From Caldifarciminota bacterium UBA6260 (lineage in GTDB: Bacteria > Hydrothermota > 32-111): 64,000 bases of DNA. Positions 14,621 to 23,759 of this stretch are shown piece after piece. Every line of letters begins with the position of its first letter. Position 1 is the stretch's first letter. A program made the position numbers and the translations under genes. The stretch is from NCBI GenBank assembly GCA_002441125.1, contig DJVI01000003.1:1-64000 (forward strand), read 5' to 3'. The notes below the pieces were generated by a model. It was given only the letters and a program-made list of their open reading frames with translations, was not told where the DNA came from and ran no database searches.

Positions 14621-14648
14621 ATTTTAAAACTTTTTCAAAATTTTTCAA
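14621..14648 (-). promoter_or_regulatory. Promoter of the PEBP lipoprotein gene, leaderless layout
   Basis: TTGAAA at 14648-14643, a 16-base spacer and TAAAAT at 14626-14621 on the minus strand. The ATG at 14613 follows after seven bases with no ribosome-binding site. Confidence 0.65.
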
Positions 14649-14658
14649 CTCAAATTTA

Positions 14659-14686
14659 TTGACTGAAAATATTTAAACTATATAAT
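14659..14686 (+). promoter_or_regulatory. Promoter of the exopolysaccharide operon (TTGACT-N16-TATAAT)
   Basis: TTGACT at 14659-14664 and a perfect TATAAT at 14681-14686. A leader of about 17 bases holds AAGGAG at 14700-14705, five bases before the ATG. Its -35 lies ten bases from the -35 of the divergent PEBP gene, so shared control is possible. Confidence 0.8.
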
Positions 14687-14710
14687 AATTTTTTAATCTA
14701 AGGAGAATCT

Positions 14711-15592
14711 ATGAGAGTTTTTTTGTTAGTTTTAACATTCATTTCTACAATTTTCATTTACCCATCTGTACCTTCTACTGAAAACTATATTTTCGGTATA
14801 GGTGACTCAGTTGAAGTTTATGTTATAGATAAAAAAGGAGTCAACTCTTTCACTTACACAACAACTACTCTTGATGATGGTTCTTTTGTTCTAATGGTCC
14901 CATCAACAACAAAAAGTGGTATATTTGATTTAAAAACACAGACATATTATACCAACTGGAAAGCGGTAAACTATAAAAATCTTACAAGAAAAGAGTTCGA
15001 AGATTCAGTATATAAAACATACAGAAGAGAGTTCATGATCGATACTGTAATTTTGAATGTTAAATATTATGGCTCACACACTTATGTAAACATATTCACT
15101 ACTCTCGATTCAACAAGATTTGTGAATTTTGAATGGGGGAAAAATTTCCTTTACTACATTTCACATGTTCAGACAAGTTATCTTACAACACTTGACTCGA
15201 ATTTAACAATATATACCATAAGGAATGGCAAAAATAACCTTGAAAAGGTTTCACCATTTGATACTGTATATCCGGGAGATAGAATATACTTAAAACCACA
15301 AACTGTTGCTGTTGTTGGGCAGGTTGTTACCGGTGGTTTATATCCATATAATCCTGATTTCACTATAAACGATTATATATCTTTGGCTCAGGGACCAACC
15401 ATTGATGGAGATTTAAGAAATGTTAAACATCTTGATAAAAATGGTAAAAAGAAAAATGGAAAAGTTGAGCCTTATGATATAATCGTAGTTGGTAAATCTA
15501 TAGCTACAAATATAAAAGACATGACATATTTTGTTTCTGTAATAATGAACTCTATAATGATCTATGTTTATATATCTAACATCTTAAAGTGA
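14711..15592 (+). CDS. Polysaccharide export protein (Wza/OtnA-like, SLBB domain)
   Basis: A 293-residue exported protein that should form or gate the outer-membrane or periplasmic exit for polysaccharide. Residues 1-22 are a signal peptide, about 25-115 a Poly_export domain (starts NYIFGIGDSVEVYVID), and about 195-260 an SLBB domain (VAVVGQVVTGGLYPYNPD, then the DIIVVGKS end motif). A hydrophobic segment sits at the C-terminus (about 270-293). It is shorter than Wza and lacks repeated SLBB domains. It is the first gene of the operon; its stop lies 11 bases before the next ATG. Confidence 0.88.
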   Translation: MRVFLLVLTFISTIFIYPSVPSTENYIFGIGDSVEVYVIDKKGVNSFTYTTTTLDDGSFVLMVPSTTKSGIFDLKTQTYYTNWKAVNYKNLTRKEFEDSVYKTYRREFMIDTVILNVKYYGSHTYVNIFTTLDSTRFVNFEWGKNFLYYISHVQTSYLTTLDSNLTIYTIRNGKNNLEKVSPFDTVYPGDRIYLKPQTVAVVGQVVTGGLYPYNPDFTINDYISLAQGPTIDGDLRNVKHLDKNGKKKNGKVEPYDIIVVGKSIATNIKDMTYFVSVIMNSIMIYVYISNILK

Positions 15593-15603
15593 TTTTTGGA
15601 GGA

Positions 15604-16755
15604 ATGATGAAGGATACAATCAAATTCTTTATATACCTTATCAGAAACAGAAAATTCATAGTTATTTCACTTATAATGACAATAATTGTCTCAACAGCGA
15701 TAGCATTTTTGCTTCCACAACAGTTCACATCTTCAGTATCTTTGACACCTCCAGCAGGTAGTAGCCAATCACTATTATCATCTTTAACCTCAATTTCAAA
15801 AATGGCTGGGAGTTTCATGGACCTTAGTGGTTTTTCAGCTCAAAGTGTTGATCTTTATATAGATATTTTGAGAAGTAACTCTGTTATAGATTCTCTTATT
15901 CAAAAGTATGACCTTCAAAAAAGATACCACATGAAAACCATTGAACAGACAAGGATGAAAGTAAAAAGGTTGACAAAATTCGATATAGGTGCTTCCGAAA
16001 TGTTGACTGTTTCTTTCACAGATAGGGATCCACAATTTGCGAAAGATCTTTGCAACGATTACATATATTACCTAAAAAAACAGATAAACCTTATAAATAT
16101 TCAGAAACAACAGGAAAATTTAAAACTCTATCAGGATTTATACCAAAAACAGTTAACTGTTGTTGAAGACCTTTCCAACAGGTTGAACGAATGGTTAAAA
16201 AGAAACAGATCTTTAGGTGTTGAATTTTCAGTTCAGCAAAAAACTCCATCAATGGTTTCAATTTACGACGAACTGATAAAGGAAAAATCAGAATTTTACA
16301 AGATGAAATATTCTTTACCTGATACATCTTTAGCCCTTAAAAATAAATATTTAAAAATAAAAGAACTCGAAAAATCGGTTGATTCGATTTCCTCTACTAT
16401 ATATGAAAAACCTGAAGAGGTTGTTAAGTATACTGAACTTAAGATAGATTTAGAGGTTGCTTTAAGAATAAAAAATGAACTTCTTGGACAGTTGAACCTT
16501 ATAAAAAGTAATCTTGAAAAACCACAGGATAATGTTTTCTTCGTCGATATCGCAACTGTTCCAACATTGAAAAGTTTCCCACCCAAAAAAGAAATAGTTG
16601 TAATATCTTTTCTACTCGTTTTCATTCTCGAATTGCTATTTTTTGGAATAAAATATTATCTTGATACCAATCTTGAGGATGAAGAAAGAAATGAACTTTA
16701 TAAAAATTTAAAGTTAATTTTTTATGACCCATTCCAAAAAAGAAAAGATATTTGA
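15604..16755 (+). CDS. Chain-length determinant / Wzz-like inner-membrane protein
   Basis: A polysaccharide co-polymerase that spans the inner membrane and sets chain length or couples synthesis to export. One membrane segment lies near residues 15-35, the periplasmic part (about 40-335) is rich in coiled-coil heptads (QKQQENLKLYQDLYQKQ and around), a conserved Pro-rich PTLKSFPPKKE precedes the second membrane segment (about 340-360), and the tail is short. No tyrosine-kinase domain is fused. An upstream GTG at 15589 overlaps the previous stop but the GGAGG at 15598 points to the tandem ATGATG at 15604/15607; 15607 has the usual four-base spacing. Confidence 0.87.
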   Translation: MMKDTIKFFIYLIRNRKFIVISLIMTIIVSTAIAFLLPQQFTSSVSLTPPAGSSQSLLSSLTSISKMAGSFMDLSGFSAQSVDLYIDILRSNSVIDSLIQKYDLQKRYHMKTIEQTRMKVKRLTKFDIGASEMLTVSFTDRDPQFAKDLCNDYIYYLKKQINLINIQKQQENLKLYQDLYQKQLTVVEDLSNRLNEWLKRNRSLGVEFSVQQKTPSMVSIYDELIKEKSEFYKMKYSLPDTSLALKNKYLKIKELEKSVDSISSTIYEKPEEVVKYTELKIDLEVALRIKNELLGQLNLIKSNLEKPQDNVFFVDIATVPTLKSFPPKKEIVVISFLLVFILELLFFGIKYYLDTNLEDEERNELYKNLKLIFYDPFQKRKDI

Positions 16756-18202
16756 AAATCTTTTCCTTATTTTTTTATTCTCTTTTTTTGTTACAGGTTT
16801 AATACTATTTTTGTTATTTGGATACAACATTTTTGGAAGTAAGAGGGGGCTTGTTCTATCAGCATCTTTCATAGTTGTTCTGTTTTTAACTTTGATTTCA
16901 CTCTTCTTTTCTCTAAAAGATTTCTGTTTACTTTATATACTAACATTACCATTTTTTTTAAGGTTGAATGTTACAAGGTTCTATTTTGAAATTTCCAGTA
17001 TTAAATTCCATCCCATAACTCTTTCAGTTATTTTTTTCATATTTGTCGGATTAACAAAAATCTTCATAGAGGGCAAATTCCCTAAGAAAAGTGATATAAA
17101 AGATTTTTTATTGAACTTTTCGTTCATTTTCATGTTAACTGGAGGAATAGTATCATCACTTTTAACTGAAACTGTTGTTGGTGGAGAAAAAGTTGTTTCT
17201 TTTTTTTCCGCAATTTTTGCTTTTCTGATCCCATTTTTTTTATTTTTTATTTTTTCAAACACATTCAAAACTTTAGAAGAGATAAAAAAAATTCTTATCT
17301 TCTTCATACTTTCATTTTTTCTTAACACCATTTCAGGATTTTTGAACATTTTAACAAAATTTGATCCAGTTGAGCTGTTTTTAAATAGGGCATCATTCAA
17401 CTTTATAGGACCAAATGTTTATGCGGCGACATCTTTGATTTTTATACCTCTAACTTTTTATTTTCTTAACGAAGAAAAGGGAAATAAAAAATTTTTATTT
17501 TTTCTCTTTTTCATCTTTATAAACCTTTCATTACTTATGACAATAAGCAGGGGTGGACTTTTATCACTTCTTCTTATATACATTCTATTTTTCATCTTAG
17601 TAAAAGATTTTAGGAAAAATGTTGTAACACTTTTCTACATATCAGGTGGTATAGGAGCGTTGACTTTTGGGCTTCTTTTCAATGTTATTTCAAGATTTTT
17701 CAACATTTTCACACGAGCAAAAGTTACAGAGTTCAGCACTCTGATTAGGGTAAACGCTTGGAAACTTTCCTTAGAGCAGATTCCAAAAAACCCTTTGGGT
17801 ATAGGCGGAAACCAGTTCCCAAAATTATGGAGAAATTTCGGTGCATTCCCTGAACAGATTGTTTTACATTCTCACAACCTTATGTTGGGACTAACACTCG
17901 AATATGGAATAATAGCGATTATAGGTTTTTTATATTTAAATGGATACCTTCTGTATAGCCTTTTTACACTATTCCAAAGATCTTCTGGAACAGTAAAAAA
18001 ACTTTCAATATCATTTTTCATTTCTATTCTTTCATTCTTTTTTATGGGAACAATATCTGAAGGTCCAAGGGCACATTTGAACAATGAGAGATTTCTTACA
18101 AATGACCCTTTGATAATCTATTATATCTTTTTAGGTATAGTTTATTCGTTTTTAAAAGTGGTAAAAAATGAAAAAGAAAATAGTGATAATATCTCCTCCT
18201 GA
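16724..18202 (+). CDS. O-antigen polymerase/ligase family membrane protein (Wzy/WaaL)
   Basis: A 492-residue protein with about a dozen hydrophobic segments. The motifs MTISRGGLLSLLLIYILF and GGNQFPKLW...HSHNLMLGLTLEYGI match the Wzy_C/O-antigen ligase domain, whose periplasmic His and Arg act in glycan transfer. In this locus it most likely polymerises lipid-linked repeat units delivered by the flippase at 20435. Ligase activity cannot be excluded. It overlaps the previous gene by 32 bases, and the next gene starts within its last 35 bases, so translation is probably coupled. Confidence 0.88.
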   Translation: MTHSKKEKIFENLFLIFLFSFFVTGLILFLLFGYNIFGSKRGLVLSASFIVVLFLTLISLFFSLKDFCLLYILTLPFFLRLNVTRFYFEISSIKFHPITLSVIFFIFVGLTKIFIEGKFPKKSDIKDFLLNFSFIFMLTGGIVSSLLTETVVGGEKVVSFFSAIFAFLIPFFLFFIFSNTFKTLEEIKKILIFFILSFFLNTISGFLNILTKFDPVELFLNRASFNFIGPNVYAATSLIFIPLTFYFLNEEKGNKKFLFFLFFIFINLSLLMTISRGGLLSLLLIYILFFILVKDFRKNVVTLFYISGGIGALTFGLLFNVISRFFNIFTRAKVTEFSTLIRVNAWKLSLEQIPKNPLGIGGNQFPKLWRNFGAFPEQIVLHSHNLMLGLTLEYGIIAIIGFLYLNGYLLYSLFTLFQRSSGTVKKLSISFFISILSFFFMGTISEGPRAHLNNERFLTNDPLIIYYIFLGIVYSFLKVVKNEKENSDNISS

Positions 18203-19244
18203 ATCAGCCCATACAGTTGAATGGATAGAATTTTTGAATGAACAAAAAAGGTTTGAAATTTTTTATATTTCTCTAAAAAAAGATTTTAAACCTGTAGAAA
18301 AGAGTTTTTTTATAGATTTTTCTTTTCCATTCTATAAACTTAACCTCTTAAAAAGTTATTTCAAGGTAAAGAGAATTATAAAAAGCATCGATCCAGATAT
18401 TGTCCATGCACACTACCTTTTCCCTTATGGAATTTTAACCCTTTTCGATCATAAAAAAACTGTTATCTCCTTCTGGGGAAGCGATATTACAAACGATTAT
18501 AAAAACTCTAATTCAATTTTCAGGTTTTTAGCGGATCTTTCTATAAAAGATGCGGATTTCATAACATTCGCTGGAAAACATTTAAAAAATTTTTTTAAAT
18601 ATGATGTAAAAAACTCTGAAATTCTTATTTGGGGAGTTGACAGAAATTTTATTGAAGGTGTGAAGGAATCTGATCGTAGAGAATTGGGATTTTCAGATGA
18701 TGATTTTGTTATTTTGAATTTAAGGTATATAAGAGATATTTTTCAAATAGAAAGGGTTATCGATGTTGTTAAAGATTTAAATAATAAATTCAGTAATATC
18801 AAACTTGTTCTTATAAAAGGTGATGATTCACCATATCTTAATATGATCAAAGAAAAATGTAAGGAGTTACCTTTTATAAAAATTTTAGAAAATCTCTCAA
18901 AAGAAAAATTCATCTCACTTATAAAAAGTAGTGATATAACTTTATCACTTTCTAAAAGGGATGGTAGCCCTGTATCCGTCAAAGAAGCTATGATCTGTGG
19001 GAAAGTTGTTATATATCAGGAAATAGAACCAATGAGTGAATTCTTTGATAATAAAGATTTTAAGACATCTCTGAAAACTCTTGAAAATAAAGAGTTGTAT
19101 GAAAAAATTTTATATTTTTACAACAATAGAAATGTTCTAAAAAATATTGGTGACCAAATGAAAGAATTTGCTGAAGAGAATTTCGATAAAAAAAAGTGTT
19201 TTCAAAGAGGTCTGAAGATCTATAATAAAATTATAGGAGATTAG
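18168..19244 (+). CDS. GT4-family glycosyltransferase
   Basis: A 358-residue cytoplasmic GT-B glycosyltransferase. The N-terminal half contains IDPDIVHAHYLFPYGIL and ISFWGSDI, typical of the acceptor domain of GT4 enzymes. The C-terminal half has the donor-binding region SKEKFISLIKSSDITLSLSKRDGSPVSVKEAM (residues about 245-280), in which the E of the usual EGxP/PVSVKEA motif is kept. It probably adds one sugar to the lipid-linked repeat unit; donor and linkage are unknown. It overlaps the polymerase gene by 35 bases and is one base from the next gene. Confidence 0.88.
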   Translation: MKKKIVIISPPESAHTVEWIEFLNEQKRFEIFYISLKKDFKPVEKSFFIDFSFPFYKLNLLKSYFKVKRIIKSIDPDIVHAHYLFPYGILTLFDHKKTVISFWGSDITNDYKNSNSIFRFLADLSIKDADFITFAGKHLKNFFKYDVKNSEILIWGVDRNFIEGVKESDRRELGFSDDDFVILNLRYIRDIFQIERVIDVVKDLNNKFSNIKLVLIKGDDSPYLNMIKEKCKELPFIKILENLSKEKFISLIKSSDITLSLSKRDGSPVSVKEAMICGKVVIYQEIEPMSEFFDNKDFKTSLKTLENKELYEKILYFYNNRNVLKNIGDQMKEFAEENFDKKKCFQRGLKIYNKIIGD

Positions 19245-19245
19245 T

Positions 19246-20442
19246 TTGAAAAGAATAGTTCACCTCTCAACTATACCTGTATGGGTTATGGGTGAAGGTT
19301 CTGGTATGCCATCTGTTATGAAAACTTTAAAATACTATGATGATAAAGGATTCTCTCAACTATACATTTACCCATCCGATAAGAATTCTGTAAATAAAAT
19401 TTTTAACAATTGCAAGGTAGTTTCAATAAAGATACCTCAAATTTTTCTAAATCAAAAGATTTTAAAATCTTACCATCTTTTTAACAAATCAAGATTCTTA
19501 TACTTTTTTTCAGCATACCCTTTGAAAATAAAAAAGATAGTTAAAAATTTCAATCCAGATTTAATTTACGCCCATCTACAATACATGCCTTTGACAGCAT
19601 ATTCACTCTTTCAAAGAAAAAAACCAATATTTGTTAGATATTATGGACTTGTGGATACATATAAGTATATTTCTAATGGTGGCTTTTACAGATTTGAAGA
19701 AAACCTTATACCTTTCAGATTGAACTTTTCAGGTTATATACTTGTTAATGATGGAACTGCAGGAGATCTTGTTGCTTCAAAAAGGGGGGTTAAAAAAGAT
19801 AAGATTCTATTTCTCATAAATGGAGTTGATGATTTTCCAATTTTAACTAAAAATGAAAAAGACGATTTAAAGAATTCTTTGAATCTAAAAAAAGATAAAC
19901 CTATATTTCTTTTTTTAAACAGGCTTACAAAACTGAAAGGTGTAAAATTTTTTATCGATTTTTTGAACAATTTTAAGGAAAGAGATAATGTTACATTTTT
20001 AATAATAGGCGATGGAGAGGATAGAGAGAATCTTTTAGGATTTTTGAATTCTAAAAAGATAGATTACAGGTATATAAAATATGTTCCACAAAACCAAACT
20101 TACAAATATTATCAGATTTCAGATATCTTTTTATCTTTCAACATTCTATCAGCTTTGAACAATCCTGTTCTTGAAAGTATAAAAAACAACACTCCAGTTT
20201 TAAGTTTGAAAAGGGGATACAATATCGATTTTTTAAATGATTACATTTTTTGTTATGAAAATGTTGAAGGGATGGTTGAATCAGCAAAAAATTATCTCCA
20301 TTTACTAAACAAAGGTGATCAAGAAGAATTGATGAAGATAAAAAATAAACTTAAAGATTTTGAAAAAAACTATATAAAATCATGGGATGAAAGGATGGAG
20401 AAAGAATTAGATTTCATAAAGGAAAGGTTAAAGAATGTTTAA
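19246..20442 (+). CDS. GT4-family glycosyltransferase, TTG start
   Basis: A 398-residue GT-B glycosyltransferase. The N-terminal domain includes NFNPDLIYAHLQYMPL, and the C-terminal domain begins at KPIFLFLNRLTKLKGVKFFI and has IGDGEDRENL and NNPVLESIKNNTPVLSL, the donor-nucleotide region. The conserved Glu is in LESI. The start is TTG at 19246, five to six bases after AGGAGA, one base past the previous stop; no better ATG is near. It ends overlapping the flippase gene by eight bases. Likely role: second or later sugar transfer in the repeat unit. Specificity cannot be read from the sequence. Confidence 0.86.
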   Translation: MKRIVHLSTIPVWVMGEGSGMPSVMKTLKYYDDKGFSQLYIYPSDKNSVNKIFNNCKVVSIKIPQIFLNQKILKSYHLFNKSRFLYFFSAYPLKIKKIVKNFNPDLIYAHLQYMPLTAYSLFQRKKPIFVRYYGLVDTYKYISNGGFYRFEENLIPFRLNFSGYILVNDGTAGDLVASKRGVKKDKILFLINGVDDFPILTKNEKDDLKNSLNLKKDKPIFLFLNRLTKLKGVKFFIDFLNNFKERDNVTFLIIGDGEDRENLLGFLNSKKIDYRYIKYVPQNQTYKYYQISDIFLSFNILSALNNPVLESIKNNTPVLSLKRGYNIDFLNDYIFCYENVEGMVESAKNYLHLLNKGDQEELMKIKNKLKDFEKNYIKSWDERMEKELDFIKERLKNV

Positions 20443-21694
20443 AAAATCACTTCTAACATTCATAAGTGAAATCCTTATAGTAATCATAGGGATTGGAACA
20501 ACTATAATAATAAACAGAGGGCTTGGTCCCATTAACAAAGGTTATTATGCTTTTATAATCCTCGTTTCTTCAACTTTATCTATGGTTTTAGAATTTGGAT
20601 TTTCAACAGGACTTTCATTCTATTCTGGTAAAAAAATCTCCATTTCAACAGATAAATGGAAAAGTTTTTCAATTCTTCTAACCTTTATTTTTCTTGTCCT
20701 TTCAACAGTTTCAACATTCATTCTTTTGCTTTTCTATAACGATCAAAGGGGGTACTTCATAATCCCAATGCTATTTTTCGTTCAGATATCATCAAAATTC
20801 ACACTCGGGATATACCTTGGAACACTTAAGATAAAACTTTTCAATATAATCAGGACTTTACCAATTTTCATCGAAATAACTTTACTAATTGCATTCGTAA
20901 TTATGAATGTCACCTTAACACCTTTAAACATTTCTTTAGTATATTTTCTTTCCTTTTTTATACCTCTTATACTATCGATATATTTCCTTTTTCCATTCAA
21001 ATTCCAACTACCCAGCTTTAAGGAATTGGTTTCAATAACAAAATACAGTTTTTACATCTATATTGCAAACTTGATGTCTTTTTTAAATTACAGAATCGAT
21101 ATGTTTCTGATCTCATTTTTTTTGAAGCCTGAATATCTTGGTTGGTATTCTGTTGCTGTATTTATAATTGAAAAGACAAGATTATTATCCCAATCAACAT
21201 CACTTGTAAATTTCGCTTTAAAGGTAAACCAAGAGGTAAAAGATACTTTTGAATTTTCAATGAGGGTTGTCAACAGCATAAACATTTTAGTCTCTTTCAT
21301 GGTTGTTCTTTTAGCATATCCCCTCGTTATGCTTTTATATTCTCCAGCCTATAAAGAATCTATTCTACCGATGATCATACTCGCTCCCGCTATACTTGCT
21401 AGTGGTTATGCAAAAATGCTTTCATCAGAACTCTCTGGAGATGGAATAATAAAGATACAACTTTTTGCTTCAATATTGAGTGTGTTTCTTAATGTTCTTT
21501 TGAATATTGTTCTGATTCCAAAATTTAAAATAGTTGGAGCATCATTTGCATCCCTTTTTTCATATACATTCAATACGATAATAATACTTTTATTCTTTTT
21601 AAAACATTACAAAAAAAGTTTTAAAAGAATGATAATAGTTGATAAAAACGACATAATAAAGATAAAGCAATACTTTAAGAAAAATTTTTTATGA
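20435..21694 (+). CDS. Polysaccharide flippase (Wzx-like, MOP superfamily)
   Basis: A 419-residue integral membrane protein with about 12-14 hydrophobic segments. The start TFISEILIVIIGIGTTIIIN and NRGLGPINKGYYAF are typical of polysaccharide biosynthesis flippases, which turn undecaprenyl-linked repeat units to the periplasmic side. Pairing with the Wzy-like gene at 16724 defines a Wzx/Wzy-type pathway. It overlaps the upstream glycosyltransferase by eight bases and the downstream gene by four (ATGA), so it is inside a tightly coupled operon. Confidence 0.9.
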   Translation: MFKKSLLTFISEILIVIIGIGTTIIINRGLGPINKGYYAFIILVSSTLSMVLEFGFSTGLSFYSGKKISISTDKWKSFSILLTFIFLVLSTVSTFILLLFYNDQRGYFIIPMLFFVQISSKFTLGIYLGTLKIKLFNIIRTLPIFIEITLLIAFVIMNVTLTPLNISLVYFLSFFIPLILSIYFLFPFKFQLPSFKELVSITKYSFYIYIANLMSFLNYRIDMFLISFFLKPEYLGWYSVAVFIIEKTRLLSQSTSLVNFALKVNQEVKDTFEFSMRVVNSINILVSFMVVLLAYPLVMLLYSPAYKESILPMIILAPAILASGYAKMLSSELSGDGIIKIQLFASILSVFLNVLLNIVLIPKFKIVGASFASLFSYTFNTIIILLFFLKHYKKSFKRMIIVDKNDIIKIKQYFKKNFL

Positions 21695-23688
21695 TTTTTT
21701 TTATTATTTTTCTCTTAGGTTTTATAAATCTAAACTTATTTTCCAATATTTCAAACATATATCTTGTCGGTTGGTATCTTAACAGTGATGAAAAAATTTC
21801 TAAATCTTTTTTAAAAATTGATGGTGGGTATTACGAAGATACCTATTCTGATTATTATGATCTTTTCATACAGTATTCACTTTACAACAGGGAAAAGGAT
21901 TTTAAGCAAAAAGATCCCTCGGATTTTCAGCCACTTTTGAAATTACCTCATAAAAAGTATGTTATAGTAACACTTCCAGCCTATTCTACATTTTCAAGAA
22001 CACTTTTCCCCTTTTTTAATTCAGATTCTAACAAAGTTGAGATTTTAAATTATTCAAAAGTTTATCTTATCAAAAACAAAAAAACTTTAGAGTTAGATGA
22101 AAATGATGTAAAAAAGTATATAACCACATTCTGGGATAAAAACTTACCAACTTATGGTGTTTTAAAAGTTAAAAATCTTAAAAAGGATGAAAAGATAATA
22201 GTTGAAATAGATAGTCAAAAGGTTTTCAACTTAAAATCTAACTCAGCTGTAAATATCCATTTTGACATTTTCGGTTTATCTTATAAACTTTTGAATAAAA
22301 ACTCTTTTATAAATATAATCTTCGATATAAGTTATAATGGTAAAACCTTCTCTTTCATCGTTGGGAACAAAAACGATTCCTATTTAGATAAAAAATATAA
22401 AAACTATTTAAGAACCGATTTCAACCTTAAAAATTTTTCAGGTGATAATAAAATAAAAATTAAAAGCGTTGAAAAGAAAATTTATATTTTAAATATCCCG
22501 TTCGAAACAAAGAATGACACTTTATGGAAAACCTTTCAGTTCGATTTGAAAGATTTTCTAAAAGATAAGTTGAAAATTGAAAATTATGAAGTGAAGGGCC
22601 TTAAGATAATTTTAAAGGACACATACATAGGTAATTTTACTTTCTCTTACAAAAATCAAAAGAAGTTAGAGGATTTGAAATACCTTATAGATAAATTTTC
22701 ATCTCTAAATGATGATAGGATATTGGGATTTTATGTTGAGGATGAGATAGAATCTAAAACTATTCTAAACCTCGATAGATGGTTTTTCGATTATTCAGGT
22801 TCTATATATAAAGATAACCTTTTGAAGAAAAAAGATGAAACTACAATTTTTTATGTTGACAAAATATCGGAGTATATTAAAGAAAAAAATCTAATTCCTT
22901 TCATTCTACATTCAGCACAATTTTACGATTATAAAAATGATGATAAATTAAAAATGATAATGTTTGACGATACTTCTTTTCTTTTAAAAAGTGATTTTAT
23001 AATGTTCGATGATTACCTTTACGACCAGTTTTTTCCAAAAAGATTTAAAAAGATATATGATTTTGCAAAGCAAAACTCAAAAAAAATTCTTTATGTTGCG
23101 GATGCATACCTTAATGTAAAATATTTAGAACAACCTTTTGAAAAATTAAAATGGAGATTTTTCGCTCCCTATATAATGGGAGCAAACGGAACAATATTCT
23201 ATGCATACTACTATAATAAAACTGATACAAAAGAAAAATTTGAAAAAGATTTTTACAAACAAAACATTGGATTATTTTCTAAATTTTTAAAGGAAAATTC
23301 TCTTAAAAATATTGAAAACTCAAAAGAATTTTTCATACAGAAAGGAAATTATGAAAGATTTTCTAAAATAGTGATAACGGATAAAGAAAAAATATATTTT
23401 CTCTTTTTTACAAATAGCCCTGATTCATGCTATCCTTTAAATTTTAATTTTGTTAAAGAGGATGAAGATATAGATTATCTTTCATCTATTCTAAATGGAA
23501 AAGATTTTAAAATATCACAGGTAGATTTTGAATTTTTTAAGAATAATGAAACAAAAGGATCACCTTTTAAAAGTGTTAACAGAAATGATGGAGATGATAT
23601 TTTAAAAACTTTAAACAAAAATGGTTTATCAAAATTTCAAAACAGATTTGATGTAAAGATACTACTTTTCGAGTATATCAAAGAATAG
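21691..23688 (+). CDS. Unknown exported protein of the exopolysaccharide operon, possible glycoside hydrolase
   Basis: I do not recognise this 665-residue protein with certainty. It has an N-terminal hydrophobic segment (1-18) consistent with a signal peptide. Residues about 180-340 look like beta-sandwich domains. Residues about 340-560 resemble a TIM-barrel hydrolase: ILGFYVEDEIESKTI suggests an acid catalyst on a strand end, and later strands include FIMFDDYLYDQF, KILYVADAYLN and FFAPYIMGANGTIFYAYYY. Last in the operon and overlapping the flippase by four bases, it could trim or release the polysaccharide, as hydrolases do in other EPS systems. This is inference from layout and weak similarity. 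Confidence 0.55.
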   Translation: MIFFIIFLLGFINLNLFSNISNIYLVGWYLNSDEKISKSFLKIDGGYYEDTYSDYYDLFIQYSLYNREKDFKQKDPSDFQPLLKLPHKKYVIVTLPAYSTFSRTLFPFFNSDSNKVEILNYSKVYLIKNKKTLELDENDVKKYITTFWDKNLPTYGVLKVKNLKKDEKIIVEIDSQKVFNLKSNSAVNIHFDIFGLSYKLLNKNSFINIIFDISYNGKTFSFIVGNKNDSYLDKKYKNYLRTDFNLKNFSGDNKIKIKSVEKKIYILNIPFETKNDTLWKTFQFDLKDFLKDKLKIENYEVKGLKIILKDTYIGNFTFSYKNQKKLEDLKYLIDKFSSLNDDRILGFYVEDEIESKTILNLDRWFFDYSGSIYKDNLLKKKDETTIFYVDKISEYIKEKNLIPFILHSAQFYDYKNDDKLKMIMFDDTSFLLKSDFIMFDDYLYDQFFPKRFKKIYDFAKQNSKKILYVADAYLNVKYLEQPFEKLKWRFFAPYIMGANGTIFYAYYYNKTDTKEKFEKDFYKQNIGLFSKFLKENSLKNIENSKEFFIQKGNYERFSKIVITDKEKIYFLFFTNSPDSCYPLNFNFVKEDEDIDYLSSILNGKDFKISQVDFEFFKNNETKGSPFKSVNRNDGDDILKTLNKNGLSKFQNRFDVKILLFEYIKE

Positions 23689-23725
23689 TTTTTATTTAAC
23701 AAATTCTATATTACCTGTTTTAAAC

Positions 23726-23753
23726 TTGACATAAAGGTCTTAAGAGTTAATAT
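23726..23753 (+). promoter_or_regulatory. Promoter of the HD-GYP gene (TTGACA-N16-TAATAT), leaderless layout
   Basis: TTGACA at 23726-23731 and TAATAT at 23748-23753. Exactly six bases later is the ATG at 23760; no Shine-Dalgarno sequence precedes it. Confidence 0.75.
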
Positions 23754-23759
23754 TAAAAT

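Noticed and set aside
15589..15603. GTG start for the Wzz-like gene
   Set aside because: The GGAGG at 15598 lies downstream of that GTG and points to the ATGATG at 15604/15607.
14711..23688. Exopolysaccharide locus as a recently acquired island
   Set aside because: Composition and promoter style match the flanking genes, and no transposase, integrase, att-like repeat or tRNA border is present.
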